Positions 15,862 through 23,718 of a DNA stretch of 36,393 nt are shown here, piece after piece. The first letter of the stretch is position 1; every line of letters begins with the position of its first letter. The position numbers and the translations under genes were made by a program. The notes under the pieces are model-generated. The model made no database searches, had not been told where the DNA came from, and was given only the letters and a program-made list of their open reading frames with translations. Source of the DNA: a virus. Where the stretch lies: positions 1-36,393 of the IMG/VR virus record IMGVR_UViG_3300047297_000069, one strand, 5' to 3'.

Positions 15862-16517
15862 GCGCGGATTCGTGTAATGGCCAGCGTGACAGACGGCGCT
15901 GACGGTGCGTAGGCGGTGGCAGCGTGTGCTTCCAGAAATCCGTTTGTGCTATCCGTTGCCCACATCACATTCAAAACGTCATTGGCATTTAGATCAAAAA
16001 TTGCAGACCGCGACACGACAGTGGTTGCCCCGTTGTTGTGCAAGCTGGCAACAATGGTTGACCCATCCACGTTGACACCATTCAATCGCGGCCAGAACCT
16101 CATCTCAACTGCGCTGCCTGATGTGCTGGTGATTTGAGCAGTAAACGAAACAAGATAAAGCCCACCGTCTTGAAACGTGATTTCAGTTGCCGGCGAACCT
16201 GTCAAAGTGATTGCATCAGCAGTCACAAGATCAAGTGCGATCTTGTATGCCGTGTTGGCCGCAGCCGCCGTGATGTCCACATCCTGATTGAAAATGGCAG
16301 TGCCGTCGGATAACACAATCTGCCGCCAAGTGTTGTTCTTGCTCACGACGGGATAGCCGTTGGCCGGATCCCACAGCAAAATGCCGTCCTCGGTGGCCGA
16401 CGACGTTGCCGACTTGAACTGCAGGCGCGAGGCTGTCCGGCGCAGATAGGTCACGATATTCTGCGCCCAAAACTGCAGATTCTCGGTCACCGGCGGTGGG
16501 GTAAATCCTAAACTCAA
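15858..16517 (-). CDS. Tail protein with C1q/TNF-like jelly-roll domain, 219 aa
   Basis: Residues of about 85-219 look like a C1q/TNF-like beta sandwich: FQDGGLYLVSFTAQITS, MRFWPRLNGVNVDGST, and VVSRSAIFDLNANDVLNVMWA. Similar modules form trimeric heads of phage tail appendages. The N-terminal half is a helical base with LLWDPANGYPVVSKNNTWRQI. The start is a TTG at 16517 in a TTGA overlap with the upstream tail gene. It probably attaches to that gene's product. Confidence 0.65.
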   Translation of the reverse strand: MSLGFTPPPVTENLQFWAQNIVTYLRRTASRLQFKSATSSATEDGILLWDPANGYPVVSKNNTWRQIVLSDGTAIFNQDVDITAAAANTAYKIALDLVTADAITLTGSPATEITFQDGGLYLVSFTAQITSTSGSAVEMRFWPRLNGVNVDGSTIVASLHNNGATTVVSRSAIFDLNANDVLNVMWATDSTNGFLEAHAATAYAPSAPSVTLAITRIRA

Positions 16518-17989
16518 CGCAAGCCACCCGCCGTGCCGTCAACCCGCATGATGCCAACGCGCCAATCAGCAAGCCGTGCGCCGTCAACCCGCATCTTGAT
16601 CTGCCGCCCGGTGAACCGCACGCTGGTCGGGTTGGCCATCGTATACGGCCCGTAACTGCGTTCGACGTCGTTGGGGTAAAACTTCGTCTTGAATGTCGCC
16701 GTCACGTCGCCCTGCGTCAGTTCGTCTGGAATAAGCTTGGTGGCTGACAAAACATTGTCGCCCATGCCTAGGCTGATCGGCCCGCTTTCAACAAAGATGT
16801 CTGCGCCATCGACGGCCAGCCCGGTTTCGTGGTCATACGACTTGCCGTCAGACCCAAGCCAGATCGGGTTGCGGAACACGCCGCTGTCCATGCCGGTGGT
16901 CCGCACGATGCTACCGATAGCCCAATGGCGTTCCGCATAGTTGAATACGACATAGCTGTCGTTTTCGTTCGAATCTTCCGACGGATAAAACCACCATATC
17001 TCGTTGTATTTCTGGTTCGACACGCCGAAGATCTTGGAGACTTGCGCCGTGTTCATGTTGTTGAAAACGTAATCTGCCACGTCGCTCGGCACGTCCTGAA
17101 CGGATCCGCCGGCGTATAAGTGGATGCCGCGCTTGCCCATCCAGAACACGCCCTCGTCAACAGCCACCGCAGCCTTGCGAGAGATCACACCGCAAGAGGA
17201 ACCGACACGCTCGAACCCGTAAACATACGGCGGCCCCTGATAGGTTGCTGAATGCGCATCCTGATCGGTCAAGATCAAGGTTTGCCCACGCGTTTTGATG
17301 CCGAGCATGATCTGGCCGGATGTTTGCAACTCGATGTCGCCAGCCTCATTTGTGGTGAGAGGCGTCCAAGTGGTGTTGTCTTCGCGGTCGGACCATTGCA
17401 CCTTGCGAGGATTGCCGCCGGCCCCAAGCGCGAACAGGAAACGCTCGCCCGTCACAACCAGCGACTTGTTGTTGGTTGGTGCGCCGCTGATGGCGACCGC
17501 GTCGTTGGCTGGGTTCAAGGTCCATTCCAACAGCCTGCCATCGGCGTTGGAACAAGCCACAAGGTTTTGGCCCCAATTATCCAGCGCCCAAGTTGTTGCT
17601 TCCGAATAGTTGCCCTGATCGGCGCGGGCCGTACCATAGGCGTCAACACCATAAAACCCGCCGCTGTAGCCGGTATTGACGACGGCAGACAGGTTGCCAG
17701 AAACCAAAGCTGTGGGCGATATGTCGGTGACAGTTCCTGACGCGTTCACAGCTTTCAGAGCATTGTAAAAGCCGACGGCATAACGCTGGTCGCCGGAAAG
17801 ATCCTGCCAAGCCAATGATGCGCGTGGGGCAACAGATCCGACAGTGTCGCGCAACCGCCATCCGCCGACCGGCCGCATCGTGCCGTCGATCCAGCGCACA
17901 AGGTTGGCATCATACCAGCGGTTGCTGGCCTGATACTCTGTGCCGTTGCGGTAAATGCCCGGAGGCAACTGGATCGGGATTAGTGGCAT
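16514..17989 (-). CDS. Tail nozzle/hub-like protein (P22 gp10-like propeller)
   Basis: The N-terminus, PIQLPPGIYRNGTEYQASNRWYDANLVRWIDG, and the repeated beta-blades (GFYNALKAV, FLFALGAGGNPRKVQWSDR, TLILTDQDAHSATYQG) match the P22 gp10/T7 gp12-like tail-nozzle family pattern. Late segments (FWMGKRGIHLYAGG; IWWFYPS; FNYAERHWAIG) support a propeller. It would close the tail tube after packaging. A perfect AGGAGG ribosome site precedes the ATG. It is transcribed just after the metallophosphoesterase. Confidence 0.75.
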   Translation of the reverse strand: MPLIPIQLPPGIYRNGTEYQASNRWYDANLVRWIDGTMRPVGGWRLRDTVGSVAPRASLAWQDLSGDQRYAVGFYNALKAVNASGTVTDISPTALVSGNLSAVVNTGYSGGFYGVDAYGTARADQGNYSEATTWALDNWGQNLVACSNADGRLLEWTLNPANDAVAISGAPTNNKSLVVTGERFLFALGAGGNPRKVQWSDREDNTTWTPLTTNEAGDIELQTSGQIMLGIKTRGQTLILTDQDAHSATYQGPPYVYGFERVGSSCGVISRKAAVAVDEGVFWMGKRGIHLYAGGSVQDVPSDVADYVFNNMNTAQVSKIFGVSNQKYNEIWWFYPSEDSNENDSYVVFNYAERHWAIGSIVRTTGMDSGVFRNPIWLGSDGKSYDHETGLAVDGADIFVESGPISLGMGDNVLSATKLIPDELTQGDVTATFKTKFYPNDVERSYGPYTMANPTSVRFTGRQIKMRVDGARLADWRVGIMRVDGTAGGLR

Positions 17990-18034
17990 TTGGGCCTCCT
18001 GTCGGCCAGACTATACGACAGTTTTAGCATGGTG

Positions 18035-19156
18035 TCATCCTATGGCCGCCGTGTGCCGCATTACCTCGCCACGCTCGCGGTGAACGGTGATGCACTTCAT
18101 AGTGCTGCGGCCCGTGTAACCGAAGCCAGCCGCAGCGGCATCACGGGTGGTTATAGCCCGATGGCTTTCCCAGTATATCCCGCCGATGTCTTTGGCGCTG
18201 TCTTGGTGGATGTGGCCGGTGTCTATATAACGCCAATGCGTTCGGCCCCAGATCTGCGCGTGAACGTCGGCCACCTGCATGGCCAGCCGATCTGGCTTGG
18301 TCTTGTCGCCGTGGTGGGCCGTCAGCATGTTGCGGCCAAACTCCCAAACCCACAGCTTGGCTGGGTTGAAGTGTACAGTGACGCGATCATCTAGTTCGTA
18401 GCGCATCACCAAAGCGATGGCGAGCATATGGGTAAAGTCTGGATCGTGGTTGCCTGCCAGCACCACAACGTCGATCTGTTTGTGCTTGGCTTTGGCCGCC
18501 TCAATCAAGGCAACGTGCGATCTGACCGCAGCCATCGCCGCCTGCCCGAAGCGGCCATCCACGTCTAGGATGTGGCCGCTGGTCGGCGTCATGTTCTTGC
18601 TGTCATTCTGGTGGAGCGTGTCGCCGAGGTTTAAGATGATGGCGCGGTCGGTGTACGGCGCGGCATTGATCAACACCGCCGACGCGTCTGCCAGCCGTTT
18701 AGCGGCGATCTCAATGCTGTACTCTTCGCCGGCCTCTTCAGCCCATGCACGCATCCCGAAATGCACGTCAGCAATGATGTAACGCGGCAGCAGATCATGG
18801 GCCACATTGTCTGGCACAGGCACAGGCAAAGACGGCGGAACTGATCCCAAAGCCTCGCGGAACAGATCAGCCCATGATGTCAAATCATCTTGCGTGCTGT
18901 CAGACTTCCAGAACACCGAATCCCAAGATCCTGTTTCCTTGTTCTGAACCCGCCGCCACCCATGCTTGCCGGATTCAATCGACAGGCCGGTGTTCTCCAA
19001 GGCGGCAATGATACCAACGTCGGCATTTAGCCAAGCCTCGGCCACCGCGTAGGCATGGCGAACTGTTTTGGGATCTAGGCCCAACTGCCGAGCCGCAGCA
19101 CGCTTGCCGCCCAGCTTCTTAACCATGTCGTAGATTTCGCGCTGTCGAGGTGTCAT
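18035..19156 (-). CDS. HTH-metallophosphoesterase fusion, 373 aa
   Basis: Numbered from the ATG at 19156, an N-terminal HTH (MTPRQREIYDMV...AAARQLGLDPKTVR) is followed by a calcineurin-like phosphoesterase. Its metal ligands are visible: DVHFG 130-134, GDTLHQND 178-185, GNHD 235-238, HHGD 277-280 and GHIH 310-313. Such enzymes act on nucleic-acid or nucleotide phosphodiesters (family knowledge); the substrate here is unknown. I chose the ATG in an ATGA overlap with the o-spanin stop; a GTG nine bases upstream is the alternative. It stands between the lysis cassette and the tail nozzle gene. Confidence 0.88.
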   Translation of the reverse strand: MTPRQREIYDMVKKLGGKRAAARQLGLDPKTVRHAYAVAEAWLNADVGIIAALENTGLSIESGKHGWRRVQNKETGSWDSVFWKSDSTQDDLTSWADLFREALGSVPPSLPVPVPDNVAHDLLPRYIIADVHFGMRAWAEEAGEEYSIEIAAKRLADASAVLINAAPYTDRAIILNLGDTLHQNDSKNMTPTSGHILDVDGRFGQAAMAAVRSHVALIEAAKAKHKQIDVVVLAGNHDPDFTHMLAIALVMRYELDDRVTVHFNPAKLWVWEFGRNMLTAHHGDKTKPDRLAMQVADVHAQIWGRTHWRYIDTGHIHQDSAKDIGGIYWESHRAITTRDAAAAGFGYTGRSTMKCITVHRERGEVMRHTAAIG

Positions 19157-19374
19157 TGGCCACACCCGGCGTCGATCTGCTGAATCAGTAACGCGCCAGT
19201 GACCATCGAACGCGGGCCGCCATCCGCCACCAATGCCTGCGCATGTGATGTGCGGCTTTGCGCTGTGCCATCACAGATTGCTGCGTTGCTTGGCACGTTG
19301 CCGCAGCCACTCAGCGGCAGCATCACGGTCAGGCATAGGCCCAACCGTGTCGATCCTTTTGGAAGTTTCGGCAT
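19153..19374 (-). CDS. o-spanin (Rz1-like lipoprotein)
   Basis: This 73-residue protein starts at MPKLPKGSTRLGLCLTVML and has a lipobox, LPLSGC, so Cys 24 should be acylated and anchored in the outer membrane. The remaining ~50 residues are periplasmic. Its start lies inside the i-spanin gene in another frame (overlap of 104 bases), the classical Rz/Rz1 layout. Together the pair would fuse inner and outer membranes at the end of lysis. The frame is open further upstream to 19407; I chose the start that gives a proper signal sequence. Confidence 0.75.
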   Translation of the reverse strand: MPKLPKGSTRLGLCLTVMLPLSGCGNVPSNAAICDGTAQSRTSHAQALVADGGPRSMVTGALLIQQIDAGCGQ

Positions 19375-19486
19375 AGCCTTGCAACTCCTCGATCTTGGCA
19401 GCCTCACGCCCCGCAGCCCTGCCGCCGGCCCAAGCGGCCAGCAATGCCACCGCAGACCGCAGGAGAGAGGCTAGGAGTGCCATCAT
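19271..19486 (-). CDS. i-spanin (Rz-like)
   Basis: A 71-residue protein with one N-terminal transmembrane helix (ALLASLLRSAVALLAAWAGG) and a charged helical periplasmic part (AAKIEELQGYAETSKRIDTV...DAAAEWLRQRAKQ). It is very short for an Rz, but its topology and the overlapping lipoprotein gene fit. Two consecutive ATG codons overlap the holin stop; either may start translation. Confidence 0.75.
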   Translation of the reverse strand: MMALLASLLRSAVALLAAWAGGRAAGREAAKIEELQGYAETSKRIDTVGPMPDRDAAAEWLRQRAKQRSNL

Positions 19487-19650
19487 GCCTTGCGTTTGGC
19501 CAAGACAGACCAGACAGCAATCGCAATCGTGCCGACCGCGCCAGCCAGTGCTGCTGCCGTTTCGGCGTCGATGAATCCCTTGCCGACTAGAATGCCAAAT
19601 CCCGCTGCGGCGATGGTGCGGACGATGCCGCCGAGTTCAGTGGATGTCAT
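19483..19650 (-). CDS. Holin, 55 aa
   Basis: Starting from MTSTELGGIVRTIAAAG at 19650 (ATGA overlap with the endolysin stop), the protein has two hydrophobic stretches, IVRTIAAAGFGILVG and ALAGAVGTIAIAVWSVL. They are separated by a short charged turn (KGFIDAET), and the tail is basic (KRKA). This is the size and layout of a small phage holin that opens the inner membrane so the endolysin can reach the wall. A 5-residue longer start at 19665 is possible. Confidence 0.8.
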   Translation of the reverse strand: MTSTELGGIVRTIAAAGFGILVGKGFIDAETAAALAGAVGTIAIAVWSVLAKRKA

Positions 19651-20186
19651 CTGAATAGCCCCCAAAGTTTTGCCAATATGGCGTTGATGGTTGACGGCGT
19701 AGGCTTGGCTGTATAGTCAAGCGCGTGCATGTCGGCGCTGACAGGAGTTAGAAACAACTTGATCTCCGCCTCACGGCGATTGACCAGACCTTGGATCACC
19801 TCCCCCCCAGCTTTGTTCCACATGCGAAATGCGGCGGCAGCAGAATCTTTCCGGCCAGCGTTCAGTTCACGCAGGACGGTAGACTTGGCGAACGCGTTCG
19901 GCCCGATGTTATACGCCAGTGACACACAGGCCCCGAACTGGTTTGCGTTCACGTTGGTTGTGATGAGAGCATCCACCGTGGCGGCAAACTTATCGACGGC
20001 CTGCCGCAGCAACCCCTCGGCCCGGTCTTGCGTGATCGTCATGCCACGCGCCGGGCTGATGCCGACGCCCGCGCCTTCGGTGATCCCGTAGCCGATTGTC
20101 CAGACGCCGACGATGTCTTGGTAGGCCGCAAGCTTGCAGCCTTCGAACCGCTTGATCAGATCAATCGTGGCTTGGTTGACGCTCAC
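19647..20186 (-). CDS. Endolysin, GH24 lysozyme
   Basis: A 179-residue lysozyme of the T4/P22 type. The catalytic triad spacing E-8-D-5-T is exact: E15 (KRFEGCKLAAYQD), D24 and T30 in VGVWTIGYGIT. Other family marks are ACVSLAYNIGPNAF and MWNKAGGEVIQGLVNRREAE. It has no signal peptide, so export should depend on the adjacent holin. The start is a GTG overlapping the upstream stop (GTGA). The C-terminal 35 residues extend beyond the minimal domain. Confidence 0.93.
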   Translation of the reverse strand: MSVNQATIDLIKRFEGCKLAAYQDIVGVWTIGYGITEGAGVGISPARGMTITQDRAEGLLRQAVDKFAATVDALITTNVNANQFGACVSLAYNIGPNAFAKSTVLRELNAGRKDSAAAAFRMWNKAGGEVIQGLVNRREAEIKLFLTPVSADMHALDYTAKPTPSTINAILAKLWGLFR

Positions 20187-20428
20187 TTGCGCATTTCCTT
20201 TTGGATCTCGTCTAGCTTTTTCAGTACATCACTGAAGCCGTTCTTGATCTCTTTTAGTTCGCGGTCGTGACCTTCTTTTGTCAGATTGTATTCCGACTTC
20301 ATCACGGCGATCTCGGTCTGATGGCCTTGTGTCATCTTGTAATGCGCCCACATGAACCCGGTGAGAGGCAATACGGCGACCTGCAAGACAAGCTTGGCGA
20401 TCTCTAAAAGGTTTGCGTCTTGCTGCAT
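20183..20428 (-). CDS. Membrane protein with coiled coil, in lysis cassette, 81 aa
   Basis: One transmembrane helix (IAKLVLQVAVLPLTGFMWAHY, residues of about 10-30) is followed by a long charged coiled coil (EYNLTKEGHDRELKEIKNGFSDVLKKLDEIQKEM). The layout resembles XhlA-like lysis accessory proteins or an i-spanin. It begins six bases after the upstream gene and overlaps the endolysin start. It may be a second holin component, an anti-holin or another spanin. Confidence 0.7.
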   Translation of the reverse strand: MQQDANLLEIAKLVLQVAVLPLTGFMWAHYKMTQGHQTEIAVMKSEYNLTKEGHDRELKEIKNGFSDVLKKLDEIQKEMRK

Positions 20429-20433
20429 TGTGA

Positions 20434-20622
20434 TTACTCGCTTGGGTACGGAAAGCGGGATTTTATAGCCTCGACTACTGCAAGCCAGTCCCCCATCTCA
20501 GCTTCACCGCGCTGCGCTTTGAAAAACAACGGGTCTGCTTCTGAGCGGTAGGCTTCGGCGCGTGCGGCCTGTTGTTGCTCAAGGGTAGGGATCAGCTTGA
20601 TGGGGTCAATCTTGATAATCAT
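20434..20622 (-). CDS. Hypothetical small tail-region protein, 62 aa
   Basis: Contains SEADPLFFKAQRGEAEMGDWLAVVEAIKSRFPYP, a pattern I recall from short proteins encoded near phage tail fibres (R-x-x-A-D-P-L-[FY]-F-K...W-x-x-x-V-x-x-I-[KR]). It may be a tail or assembly accessory. Its ATG overlaps the upstream stop (ATGA). The function is unknown. Confidence 0.65.
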   Translation of the reverse strand: MIIKIDPIKLIPTLEQQQAARAEAYRSEADPLFFKAQRGEAEMGDWLAVVEAIKSRFPYPSE

Positions 20623-20888
20623 TGTGTTAACTCCGGCATGACAAAGGGTTTGTTAGAGCCGACACCATAGTCAGCGCCAACGCCATCCGTAAGATCAGCA
20701 CTGTCCACTGCCCAAGCATTGCGTTGTGTGCGATCAGATGGGATTTCTGATGCGTCAACGATCTTGAACGGTTTGCCAAAAGGCACATCCTTCCGCGCGA
20801 TCTGTTCAACCGTCAGCCCGCAATCAGGCGAGGGAACAATGACAGAAACACTGCCGTTGTCGTTAGTGTAGATAATACGATGGTGCAT
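20619..20888 (-). CDS. Hypothetical tail-region protein, 89 aa
   Basis: The segment PFKIVDASEIPSDRTQRNAWAVDSADLTDGVG resembles a small protein that I recall beside tail-fibre genes in many phages (I-V-D-x-x-E-I-P-x-D-R-x-x-R-N-A-W). AAAGGAC precedes the ATG. It lies between the fibre gene and the 62-residue protein and is coupled to the latter. No catalytic motif is seen. Confidence 0.65.
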   Translation of the reverse strand: MHHRIIYTNDNGSVSVIVPSPDCGLTVEQIARKDVPFGKPFKIVDASEIPSDRTQRNAWAVDSADLTDGVGADYGVGSNKPFVMPELTQ

Positions 20889-20900
20889 TTGGTAGTCCTT

Positions 20901-21767
20901 TCAGCGAAATATGGAGACAGATATTTCAAGAAAATCTGTTTGGTTACTAGATAAGTTACTTGCAGAAACAATCGTAAATGATGAAGTTCCCCTTGAAATT
21001 ACAAAAAAGCAACTCCTATTGCCGCTGCCGTTGCTGTTGTCTTCGCTTCCACTTATTGCATAACCATAGTTTGCATCCTGCATTGCCGTAGTAAAGTTTA
21101 CTGTGTAAGTACCTTCTGCATTGTCCGTAATGCTTGTCACATTTCCAGACCCACGAATTGCAACCGTGCCTGTCCCCTTAAAGTTGACCCAAGCGCGGCA
21201 GGCATAGATTGGCGCAGAGCCTGACGCATTCAGCGCAGCCTTTACTGGGGCAGAGTTAGCAAGGCCAATCCCTTGCGCAACCGTCAACGGCGTCATCAGC
21301 TTGTTAGCATCAGTTCCGGCTGCGGCTTCTGCTTGAGAGGCTAGGATAGGGGTCAGCGTGGGGTTGCCAGATACGCCGCTGCCGTTAGTCACAGTCAGCG
21401 ACGAGTTTCCCGTGATGGTACGTCCAGTGAACGTGTCGGCGGCGGTCTGAGTCAGCAGCCCGTTGGTGTTGTATGCGGCCAATGCAGTCAGTGTGGCATC
21501 CAGCCCCTGCTTGGCATTCAGTTGCGTTTGGATGGCCGATGTCACACCGTCGACGAAATTCAACTCGGCGGCCGTCGGGGTGACAGCCGTGCCGTCGATC
21601 TTCCACAAACCACCCTCAAGGTTCGGCTTGGCTTTCTGCGCACCCGTGCCGCCGAGCAGCGCGTCAACCGCATCCAGATCGGTGTTGATCTTGGTTCCCC
21701 AAGTGTCAGCAGACGCGCCGACTTCCGGCTTTGTCAGCGCAAAGTTTGTGGTGGTTGTATCTGCCAT
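20901..21767 (-). CDS. Tail fibre-like protein, 288 aa
   Basis: The N-terminus [19 protein letters not shown], followed by [13 protein letters not shown], is a hallmark of phage tail-fibre or structural proteins. The middle ([20 protein letters not shown]...) is a repetitive beta shaft. The C-terminal part, [19 protein letters not shown] followed by [20 protein letters not shown], is a widely shared fibre tip module. AAGGGT lies before the ATG. It follows the head-tail adaptor gene, so it may form a tail appendage separate from the adhesin locus at 2.7-5.5 kb. Confidence 0.8.
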   Translation of the reverse strand: MADTTTTNFALTKPEVGASADTWGTKINTDLDAVDALLGGTGAQKAKPNLEGGLWKIDGTAVTPTAAELNFVDGVTSAIQTQLNAKQGLDATLTALAAYNTNGLLTQTAADTFTGRTITGNSSLTVTNGSGVSGNPTLTPILASQAEAAAGTDANKLMTPLTVAQGIGLANSAPVKAALNASGSAPIYACRAWVNFKGTGTVAIRGSGNVTSITDNAEGTYTVNFTTAMQDANYGYAISGSEDNSNGSGNRSCFFVISRGTSSFTIVSASNLSSNQTDFLEISVSIFR

Positions 21768-21778
21768 CTGTCTACCCT

Positions 21779-22405
21779 TTACGGTGCGCCGCGACGCGTC
21801 TTCATCACCAACCCAGATCCGCCAAATTTAGCTTCGTCCGAAGTCGCGTTCAAATTGTCCATCGCCGCCTTATACAAGCTATCCCAGACAGCGATCTTGG
21901 CGTCGTCTTTTAGATACGGGGCCGAGTGGACCAGCGTGCCGTACAGGTAAGCGTCGGGGGCCTCGGTCAGCAGCCAGTTCGTCGTATTGCTGACGGAAAG
22001 AGCAGCCACGCGGCCATAGTACACCAAAGACGCGCTGTATGCTACATCAGGCGTCGGATACATCTCAAAGCTGCCGGCGGTCAGCGTGTAGTGCGTGGGC
22101 CGACCCGTCAGGTCATAACGGTCACCACGAAGCTGCAACATCTGCGCCGTGCTGATCGGCTCCACCGCGCTGGTCGATCCGTCCAAGATCTGCAACCTGA
22201 TCGGCTGCAAGTAATCCGCCGGGATGGTGACGTATTGCGTGGACAGCGTAATCGCGCTGCGGACCTCTTGCCGGAAGTGACGCAGATCCCGATCAATGCG
22301 GCTTTCGGCCAGACGGATGAACGTCGGGATAATCGCCGTCAGGTCGTCACGGTTCAGCGTGTCGGCTACGGCGGTTTGCAGTTCGGCATATGTGGCTAGG
22401 GTCAT
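21779..22405 (-). CDS. Head-tail adaptor protein (SU10/T7 gp11-like)
   Basis: The N-terminal helical part, [37 protein letters not shown], and the central [21 protein letters not shown] match the gp4/gp11-type adaptor family of short-tailed phages. The adaptor forms the ring that joins the portal to the tail nozzle. The start overlaps the upstream stop (ATGA). It is encoded far from the portal gene, which is unusual. Confidence 0.8.
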   Translation of the reverse strand: MTLATYAELQTAVADTLNRDDLTAIIPTFIRLAESRIDRDLRHFRQEVRSAITLSTQYVTIPADYLQPIRLQILDGSTSAVEPISTAQMLQLRGDRYDLTGRPTHYTLTAGSFEMYPTPDVAYSASLVYYGRVAALSVSNTTNWLLTEAPDAYLYGTLVHSAPYLKDDAKIAVWDSLYKAAMDNLNATSDEAKFGGSGLVMKTRRGAP

Positions 22406-22599
22406 TTCTTACGTCCTTTGCCAGCCTGCGACAGCGCGATGGCCACGGCCTGCTTGCGGTTGGTAACCGTGGCGGCCTTCTTGGGACCTTTCGGATCTAC
22501 GCCGGCGTGCAGTGTGCCAGCTTTAAACTCGCCCATCACCTTGGCGATCTTGGCTGCGGCTTTGGTCGGTTTTTTCATTGGCGGCTTCCTTGGCTTCAT
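22402..22599 (-). CDS. Small basic protein, DUF6496-like, 65 aa
   Basis: A very basic protein with KVMGEFKAGTLHAG and [20 protein letters not shown], which matches the pattern of DUF6496 (I recall VMHEFKxGxLxSG...VxxRxQAIAIALSEAG). The charge suggests DNA binding in the virion, but no function is known. A start at 22578 (MKKPTKAAAKI) is equally possible and would reduce overlap with the neighbouring 43-residue frame. Confidence 0.7.
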   Translation of the reverse strand: MKPRKPPMKKPTKAAAKIAKVMGEFKAGTLHAGVDPKGPKKAATVTNRKQAVAIALSQAGKGRKK

Positions 22600-22654
22600 C
22601 AGATTTGCGTTTCTGATAGGCTTCTTTGTATTGTCGCATGTAATCTGTTGCCAT
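22523..22654 (-). CDS. Very small charged protein, 43 aa
   Basis: The frame runs from the ATG at 22654, which overlaps the preceding stop (TAATG), to a stop at 22523. It begins MATDYMRQYKEAYQKRKSDE and is a charged helix. It overlaps the DUF6496-like gene by 77 bases in another frame. The coupled start supports it, but the short length and overlap leave it uncertain. Confidence 0.45.
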   Translation of the reverse strand: MATDYMRQYKEAYQKRKSDEAKEAANEKTDQSRSQDRQGDGRV

Positions 22655-23718
22655 TACCTATACCCTAATTCCTTGAGTCTTGCATCAAGCATCTGCGTGG
22701 CCACATCCCAATCATTGGTCATCTTGCCGCCCAACCCCGGAGCAACCATAGGACCAAACATAGATGGGTTCCGAGCCATAAACACGAGATCAGGCCGTCC
22801 ACTGTTATACCCCTTATTTGCAGCCATAAACGCGTCGGCAACGTCATCGCCCCATCCAGAGCGAGCCACATCCTCTGAGAATGGCAAACGTGACACAGGC
22901 TCAAAACCAGCGCGGCCATACATGCCGGTCAATGCTGTATCAAAAGCGTTCAGCCAATTCCCGCCCTGATCCTCTGACCGTCGCATTACAGCGCCAGAGA
23001 AATCCTTGAATGGCGACCCTTTGGCCTTCACCACACTGGCAATTTCGCCGTCAGGCTTAACCACATATCCAGCATCACCTGCCGGCGTCATTGCCATGCG
23101 CATACCGGCGTAATCGTCTGGAGAGTATATGTCTACAGATCGGCCGACCGGGCCGTGCGTTGCCTGCGCAGCGGCCAGCCTATCAGCGAAATAAGATCTG
23201 GTGATGGGATGATCTGGAACGTCAACCATTCCTTCAATCAAACCTTTCACTGCAGGCTTTCCGGCTTTTCTCAAGTAAGCAACCGTAGGGATGGCGTCAA
23301 GCAAGCCCAATGCAACATTCGCTGCTGCGCCACCAGCGTTCCCAGCATTAGCATCAATCGCGCTGTCGGAAAAACTTGTCGCGGCACTTACGCCGGGGAT
23401 GAAGTCAAGAATCCCCATATTCCTTACGGCATTCTGATAGTCTTGCCTTTTGTACATTTCATCTGAAATCGCAGGATCCCGAAGCCACGACGGCGTGCGC
23501 ATCACAGGAATAGTTTCTGTCAGAAACTGTGCGATGTTTTCCTTGGCCGACATGGGCGGCCCTTGCTGAAGCTTTGCCGCATCTTCTTCGGTCCAAATCG
23601 GCCGCAAGACCCCGTCAAGCCGTTGCAACTCAGCGAGTTCAGCGTCGCGGATATTGCCGCTTTGATAAAGATCAAACAGCCGGCCGTAGGCGTATTCAAG
23701 TTGCTGGCGCTGGTCCAT
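22654..23718 (-). CDS. Virion/accessory protein with GNAT-like C-terminal domain, 354 aa
   Basis: The N-terminal 100 residues are helical (RQQLEYAYGRLFDLYQSGN...). A Gly/Ala-rich stretch (VSAATSFSD...NAGGAAANVALGLLDAIPTVAYLRKAG) resembles membrane-interacting parts of ejected proteins. The C-terminal ~130 residues contain AGYVVKPDGEIASVVKAKGS, GGNWLNAFDTALTGMYGRAGFEPVSRLPF and PDLVFMARN, which I recall as a GNAT-like domain found in phage and plasmid proteins. The start is taken at ATG 23718 (TGATG overlap); GTG at 23721 is an alternative. The target is unknown. Confidence 0.6.
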   Translation of the reverse strand: MDQRQQLEYAYGRLFDLYQSGNIRDAELAELQRLDGVLRPIWTEEDAAKLQQGPPMSAKENIAQFLTETIPVMRTPSWLRDPAISDEMYKRQDYQNAVRNMGILDFIPGVSAATSFSDSAIDANAGNAGGAAANVALGLLDAIPTVAYLRKAGKPAVKGLIEGMVDVPDHPITRSYFADRLAAAQATHGPVGRSVDIYSPDDYAGMRMAMTPAGDAGYVVKPDGEIASVVKAKGSPFKDFSGAVMRRSEDQGGNWLNAFDTALTGMYGRAGFEPVSRLPFSEDVARSGWGDDVADAFMAANKGYNSGRPDLVFMARNPSMFGPMVAPGLGGKMTNDWDVATQMLDARLKELGYR

